From: Deltaproteobacteria bacterium
GTDB lineage: Bacteria; Desulfobacterota; Binatia; UBA9968
Reading direction: 5' to 3'
Assembly: GCA_020027655.1 (NCBI GenBank)
Contig: JAHKKJ010000108.1
Span: 1-9,011, forward strand
DNA length: 9,011 nucleotides
The notes under the pieces were generated by a model that saw only the letters and a list, made by a program, of their open reading frames with translations, was not told the origin of the DNA and searched no databases. Shown one piece after another: positions 6,228 to 9,011 of the stretch (its first letter is position 1; every line of letters begins with the position of its first letter). Position numbers and translations under genes: made by a program.

Positions 6228-6866
6228 GTGAATATCAATCATTTCGATGTGAAAAAAACTGTCCTGCTTTTCTTCGACACTCTAAATGGCTATTACCACG
6301 GCGGGGACGCAGCAGCCAAGGCGCGAATGAAACTGTGGGTCGACAACGCCGTGCGGCTCATGAAGGCCGGTAGAGAGGCCGGCATGCCGATCTTTTTTGC
6401 CAAAGGCAATCACCGGGCCGATAACGCTACGTCGACCTTACTTCTGACGGATACCAATAATTCCTTGAAGCCCTGGCCCAACGGGGAAGTCACCAAGGGA
6501 AAGATGCATGTGGTCGCCGGAGACAAGAGCTCCGACGTGATACCGGAGCTCGATCCCCGGCCCGACGACTATTATATTCCCAAGTATCGCTGGAGCGCCT
6601 TCCACCAAACCTACTTGGATTTAGCCCTGCGCTCGCGTGGCATCGACACGATCATAATTTCCGGCGGCTCCACAGACGTCGGAGTAACGTCTACGGTTTA
6701 CTCCGGCAGAGATCTGGACTACAACATGATCGTTGTGCGGGATGCCTGTGGCACTTCTCATGATCAGCGCGCCCACGACGTGTTGATGGATCTCATTTTT
6801 CCGCGGATGTCGCGCGTGAGAACCACCGACCAAGTTCTAGAGATGATTCAGAAGGCAAAAGAATAA
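6228..6866 (+). CDS. Isochorismatase-fold protein lacking the catalytic cysteine
   Basis: 212 residues of the isochorismatase-like cysteine hydrolase superfamily (nicotinamidases, N-carbamoylsarcosine amidase-like enzymes, isochorismatases). The first strand VLLFFDTLNG supplies Asp17. IPKYRWSAF supplies Lys119, followed by the usual S-A-F. A G-G-S-T-D-V-G-V-T-S-T stretch occupies the nucleophile loop, but the residue aligned with the catalytic Cys is Gly152. A later RDACGT..AHD segment is the ordinary conserved region after the active site, so its Cys is unlikely to replace the nucleophile. The frame is intact through the site, so this is substitution, not decay. Gly-bearing members exist in this superfamily; their chemistry is unclear to me. 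The protein may be a non-hydrolytic relative or a binding protein. It starts at GTG with a good Shine-Dalgarno. The propeller gene follows after 90 bases. Confidence 0.88.
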   Translation: MNINHFDVKKTVLLFFDTLNGYYHGGDAAAKARMKLWVDNAVRLMKAGREAGMPIFFAKGNHRADNATSTLLLTDTNNSLKPWPNGEVTKGKMHVVAGDKSSDVIPELDPRPDDYYIPKYRWSAFHQTYLDLALRSRGIDTIIISGGSTDVGVTSTVYSGRDLDYNMIVVRDACGTSHDQRAHDVLMDLIFPRMSRVRTTDQVLEMIQKAKE

Positions 6867-6873
6867 CCGAAAC

Positions 6874-6934
6874 GGAGTGCTGCGGTACTGGAGTATTGCG
6901 TTCAGAAGCCATCACTCCATTACTCCATCACTCC
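6874..6934. repeat. Inverted arrays of 8-nt tandem units upstream of the propeller gene
   Basis: The right arm is three 8-nt units: ATCACTCC (6911-6918), ATTACTCC (6919-6926) and ATCACTCC (6927-6934). The left arm is three more diverged units in the opposite sense: GGAGTGCT (6874-6881), GCGGTACT (6882-6889) and GGAGTATT (6890-6897). The arms agree at 18 of 24 positions when one is inverted, with a 13-nt loop. The element starts 7 bases after the stop at 6866 and ends 10 bases before the AGGAG at 6945. Confidence 0.75.
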
Positions 6935-6944
6935 AGCAACCCAA

Positions 6945-6949
6945 AGGAG
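6945..6949 (+). promoter_or_regulatory. Ribosome binding site of the propeller gene
   Basis: AGGAG lies 7 bases before ATG 6957. This is one of the best sites in the window and lies just downstream of the 8-nt inverted arrays. Confidence 0.8.
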
Positions 6950-6956
6950 AACCCCC

Positions 6957-8093
6957 ATGGCAACCAACGGCAAACTGCCCGTCGGCGTAAGTCAAAAAAT
7001 CAAACAAATCGGCAGAATGGATCTCCCCGGTGGAGGCTCCATTGTCGTGGAGAACGGTTACGCATATGTCGGCCACATCGAACCGCCTCACGGCACGTCG
7101 ATTATCGACGTCCGAGACCCCAAGAATCCCAGGCTTGTTTCGCAACTCGAAGTGCCGGAGGGTATTCACTCTCACAAAGTTCGCGTGAGCGGCGATGTGA
7201 TGCTCATCAACTATGAGCGCTACCGAAACAAGAACGAACCCCAAGGCGGCCTAAAAGTCTTTGACATCTCAGACCGTACGAAGCCGCGCGAGATTGCGTT
7301 CTTCAAAGCTGCCGCCAAGGGCGTGCACCGATTTACCTTCGACGGGCGCTATGCCTATCTTTCGCCCCATATGGAAGGCTACGTCGGCAACATTGCGTTG
7401 ATCCTGGACGTAAAGAACCCTGAGAAGCCGGAGGAAGTCGGCCGCTGGTGGATGCCGGGCCAATGGGTGGCCGGCGGAGAAAAGCCCACGTGGCACGGCA
7501 CCGATCACCGTTGCCATCATCCGATTCGAAAGGGCAACCGGCTTTACATAAGTTACTGGCACGGCGGCTTCGCCATCGTCGATATCTCGGACATGAGTAA
7601 ACCCAAAACCCTGAGCATACTCGATTGGAGCCCTCCCTATCCTTGCCCGACTCACACGACGTTACCTTTGGCAAACAAGATCATGGACCGGGACTTCATG
7701 ATCGTGACGGACGAGGAAGTCGGCGAGAAACTCATGCCGACCCCCAACGCTTTCCTTTGGGTGGTGGATATTACCGAAGAAACTCGCCCCATGCCCATTG
7801 CAAATTTCATGATCCCTTACGACGGCGAATTCAAACCAGGCAGCCGCTTCGGTGCTCATCAACCGGCGGAACAAGTTTACGACAATATTCACTATGTCAC
7901 CTGGTTTGCCGGCGGCCTGCGCGCCCTAGACCTCTCAAACCCCTTCGCCCCCAAAGAAGTCGGCTATTACGTTCCCATGCCGGGTAAGGGACAAACGGCG
8001 GTCCAGAGTAATGACGTTTTTCGCGCGGACGACGGTAAGCTTTACCTCATCGATCGCTTGGATGGGCTGGAGATACTGGAACCGCAGATTTAG
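6957..8093 (+). CDS. LVIVD-repeat beta-propeller protein with axial histidines
   Basis: 378 residues with about seven LVIVD-type repeats of the pattern hydrophobic-hDhxD-x-x-P: SIIDVRDPKNP (48-58), LKVFDISDRTKP (99-110), ALILDVKNPEKP (147-158), FAIVDISDMSKP (205-216), LWVVDITEETRP (267-278), LRALDLSNPFAP (321-332) and GLEILEP (370-376). That suggests a seven-bladed propeller. It has no signal peptide and is probably cytoplasmic. In five successive blades a His stands at the start of a strand, five to six residues before the turn where that turn is clear: His73, His124, His187/188, His233 and His301. The remaining blades have Gly/Ser or Asn/Asp there. Such spacing could place histidines around the central axis, as in metal-binding propeller enzymes. 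That is inference; LVIVD proteins have no established general activity. A strong Shine-Dalgarno supports the ATG. It lies between an isochorismatase-like gene and a GST gene, and repeat arrays flank it on both sides. Confidence 0.88.
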   Translation: MATNGKLPVGVSQKIKQIGRMDLPGGGSIVVENGYAYVGHIEPPHGTSIIDVRDPKNPRLVSQLEVPEGIHSHKVRVSGDVMLINYERYRNKNEPQGGLKVFDISDRTKPREIAFFKAAAKGVHRFTFDGRYAYLSPHMEGYVGNIALILDVKNPEKPEEVGRWWMPGQWVAGGEKPTWHGTDHRCHHPIRKGNRLYISYWHGGFAIVDISDMSKPKTLSILDWSPPYPCPTHTTLPLANKIMDRDFMIVTDEEVGEKLMPTPNAFLWVVDITEETRPMPIANFMIPYDGEFKPGSRFGAHQPAEQVYDNIHYVTWFAGGLRALDLSNPFAPKEVGYYVPMPGKGQTAVQSNDVFRADDGKLYLIDRLDGLEILEPQI

Positions 8094-8149
8094 ATACGAA
8101 TAATCGTTCAAGTAGTTCAAAACGTTCAAGCCGTTCAAACCGTTAGCGT

Positions 8150-8173
8150 AACGCGGAGTTTCAAATCCGCGTT
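8150..8173. repeat. Perfect 8-bp hairpin inside the 9-nt array element
   Basis: AACGCGGA (8150-8157) pairs with TCCGCGTT (8166-8173) around the loop GTTTCAAA. It lies in the centre of the larger element and could form in DNA or RNA. Confidence 0.7.
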
Positions 8174-8175
8174 CT

Positions 8176-8207
8176 AGCATGCGGACATGAATGCCGCGCT
8201 GCTTTTT
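8176..8207 (+). terminator. Possible weak intrinsic terminator after the propeller gene
   Basis: AGCA-T-GCGG (8176-8184) pairs with CCGC-GC-TGCT (8194-8203) with a small internal loop, and T5 follows at 8203-8207. The T-run is short and overlaps the stem end, so efficient termination is doubtful. The hairpin is also part of the larger inverted element. Confidence 0.3.
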
Positions 8208-8263
8208 CTCATAAACGTTTTGAACGACTTGAACTATTTGAACGTTTTGAACTTTCTTTTGCT

Positions 8264-8854
8264 ATGAAATTATATAACGTCGCCTACTCCGGCAACTCAT
8301 ACAAAGTTCGGCTGCTTTTGGCTCAACTCGGAATTGCCTGTGAGATCGTCGAAGTCGACATCTTGAGAGGCGCAAGCAGGACGCCGGAGTTTCTGAACAT
8401 CAATCCCAACGGCCGCACGCCGGTGCTGGACGATGACGGCTTCGTGCTAGCCGAATCGAACGCAATTCTTACTTACCTTGCGCGGGGCACGAAATTTCTT
8501 CCCGACGACCGACAGAAATTCGCGCTGGTTTTCCAGTGGCTGTGCTTCGAACAATATAGCCACGAACCCTACATCGCCACCTCGCGTTTTTGGCTGCAAC
8601 ACAAGCCCGATACTACGGAAAGATTAGCCGTGCTGGCGGCCCGGCGCGACGGCGGCTGGGCGGCGCTCAAAGTCATGGAAGACCACTTGGGTAAGAATGA
8701 TTTCTTCGTCGGCGACTACAGCATCGCCGACATCGCTCTGTTCGCCTACACTCATGTCTCCCATGAAGGTGGCTTCCCCCTCGACGATTTTCCAAAGATC
8801 CAGGGCTGGATCGAACGGGTGAAGGCGGAGCCTGGGTTCATCCCGATGAGCTGA
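8264..8854 (+). CDS. Glutathione S-transferase family protein
   Basis: 196 residues, slightly short for a bacterial GST (about 200-220). The N-terminal thioredoxin-like domain is clear: MKLYNVAYSGNSYKVR with candidate active-site Ser9/Asn11/Ser12, NPNGRTPVL with cis-Pro53, and ESNAI with Glu64-Ser65, the glutathione gamma-glutamyl contact. The helical C-terminal domain has QWLCFEQYSHEPYIATSRFW (about 91-110) and the folding N-cap S-I-A-D in GDYSIADIALFAY. It is expected to be a cytosolic enzyme joining glutathione to electrophiles, or using it in reduction or isomerisation; the substrate is not predictable. The ATG fits the family N-terminus, but the 11 bases before it are pyrimidine-rich with no Shine-Dalgarno, and directly upstream is the right arm of the 9-nt array. 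Translation may depend on that structure or on upstream translation. Confidence 0.92.
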   Translation: MKLYNVAYSGNSYKVRLLLAQLGIACEIVEVDILRGASRTPEFLNINPNGRTPVLDDDGFVLAESNAILTYLARGTKFLPDDRQKFALVFQWLCFEQYSHEPYIATSRFWLQHKPDTTERLAVLAARRDGGWAALKVMEDHLGKNDFFVGDYSIADIALFAYTHVSHEGGFPLDDFPKIQGWIERVKAEPGFIPMS

Positions 8855-8878
8855 AAAATAAGTTGCGTTGTGTAACGC
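8854..8878 (-). terminator. Possible intrinsic terminator for the convergent partial gene
   Basis: Read on the minus strand, GCGTT (8878-8874) pairs with AACGC (8869-8865) around a 4-nt loop, and AACTTATTTTT follows. The stem is only 5 bp. It lies between the minus-strand stop at 8894 and the GST stop, which suits a convergent gene end. Confidence 0.3.
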
Positions 8879-8893
8879 CATCATCCAGAGAAT

Positions 8894-9011
8894 CTAAAGC
8901 GGCTTCCCACATTCGCCGCAATATCTCGCCACAACCCGTGGCTGGCCCGGCACCTGGTAGCGCCGGACGCGGTTTGGATAATGACCGTGTCTCTTGAAGT
9001 GGTCTTGACAC
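8894..9011 (-). CDS. C-terminal end of an unidentified protein with a CxxC motif
   Basis: The minus strand from the right edge is open for 38 codons and ends at TAG (8896-8894). The visible tail is basic and His-rich: it starts C-Q-D-H-F-K-R-H-G-H-Y, and ends A-R-Y-C-G-E-C-G-K-P-L. The terminal C-G-E-C-G resembles one half of a zinc ribbon; the Cys at the window edge or the histidines might supply other ligands. The rest of the gene is outside the window, so family and length are unknown. Support comes from the plausible composition, the convergent position 39 bases past the GST stop, and a possible minus-strand terminator. The open frame could be chance. Confidence 0.5.
   Translation of the reverse strand, partial: CQDHFKRHGHYPNRVRRYQVPGQPRVVARYCGECGKPL

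Larger units (their letters stand above)
8106..8252. repeat. Inverted arrays of 9-nt GTTCAANNN units flanking two hairpins
   Basis: The left arm has four GTTCAANNN units plus GTT (8106-8144). The right arm has AAC plus four NNNTTGAAC units (8214-8252). Inverted, the arms agree at 32 of 39 positions, and all seven differences lie in the NNN positions. The 69-nt centre holds two smaller hairpins (8150-8173 and 8176-8203). The element begins 12 bases after the propeller stop and ends 11 bases before the GST ATG, filling nearly the whole 170-bp gap. The hexamer is kept while the three-base spacers vary. It is not CRISPR: unit and spacer are far too short. Confidence 0.88.

Noticed and set aside
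7935..8180. Minus-strand frame with a repeated Leu-Asn pattern
   Set aside because: The pattern comes from the 9-nt GTTCAANNN array (period divisible by three); the rest is antisense to the propeller gene.
8106..8252. CRISPR array
   Set aside because: Units are 9 nt with 3-nt variable parts and occur in two opposing arrays. No cas genes are visible.
6228..8854. A complete known catabolic operon (isochorismatase, propeller, GST)
   Set aside because: The three families are broad, the hydrolase lacks its nucleophile, and each gene has its own repeat-bearing leader. No named pathway can be supported.

Overview
The window is a stretch of bacterial chromosome: eight complete protein genes, one partial gene at the right edge, and many short interspersed repeats between them. 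GC content looks moderately above 50 % by eye. Shine-Dalgarno sites are clear and GTG or TTG starts are frequent (helicase TTG; TrmJ, isochorismatase-like and PsbP-like genes GTG). Three sorts of small palindromic repeat (the ATTCCCG..CGGGAAT, GCAGCAAGCTGCGGGG and TTCGACA..CTCAG types) fit a free-living, repeat-rich environmental bacterium. A deltaproteobacterial, Binatia-like or Rokubacteria-like lineage is only a guess. I see no rRNA, tRNA, CRISPR array, transposase or phage gene.

Left part (1-1189): a minus-strand gene for a small exported PsbP/Mog1-fold protein (122-802) lies between repeat-rich noncoding segments. The 387-bp divergent intergenic region 803-1189 holds a 12-nt direct repeat at the start of that gene, a 20-bp palindrome, and a long composite palindrome (979-1054). 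The hairpins of this palindrome covary with another copy at the left edge of the window.

Middle (1190-6085): four plus-strand genes are packed as one probable operon, with a 2-nt gap, a 38-nt overlap and a 3-nt gap. They encode a UvrD/Rep-type helicase, a membrane-anchored spermidine-synthase-like protein, a lipoprotein with a metzincin zinc-protease motif, and a TrmJ-type tRNA 2'-O-methyltransferase. No single pathway links all four; the packing suggests shared transcription more than shared function.

Right part (6228-8854): three plus-strand genes encode an isochorismatase-fold protein lacking the catalytic cysteine, an LVIVD-repeat beta-propeller with regularly placed histidines, and a glutathione S-transferase. 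Each is preceded by a different inverted-repeat element. Two of these elements are inverted arrays of very short tandem units, 8-nt and 9-nt in period, placed directly upstream of a start region. The combination suggests small-molecule or xenobiotic metabolism, but the substrates are unknown. The end of a convergent minus-strand gene with a C-terminal CxxC motif enters from the right edge.

Most worth following up are the two inverted short-unit arrays around the propeller gene, the histidine pattern of the propeller, and the compensatory base changes in the left-hand hairpins.
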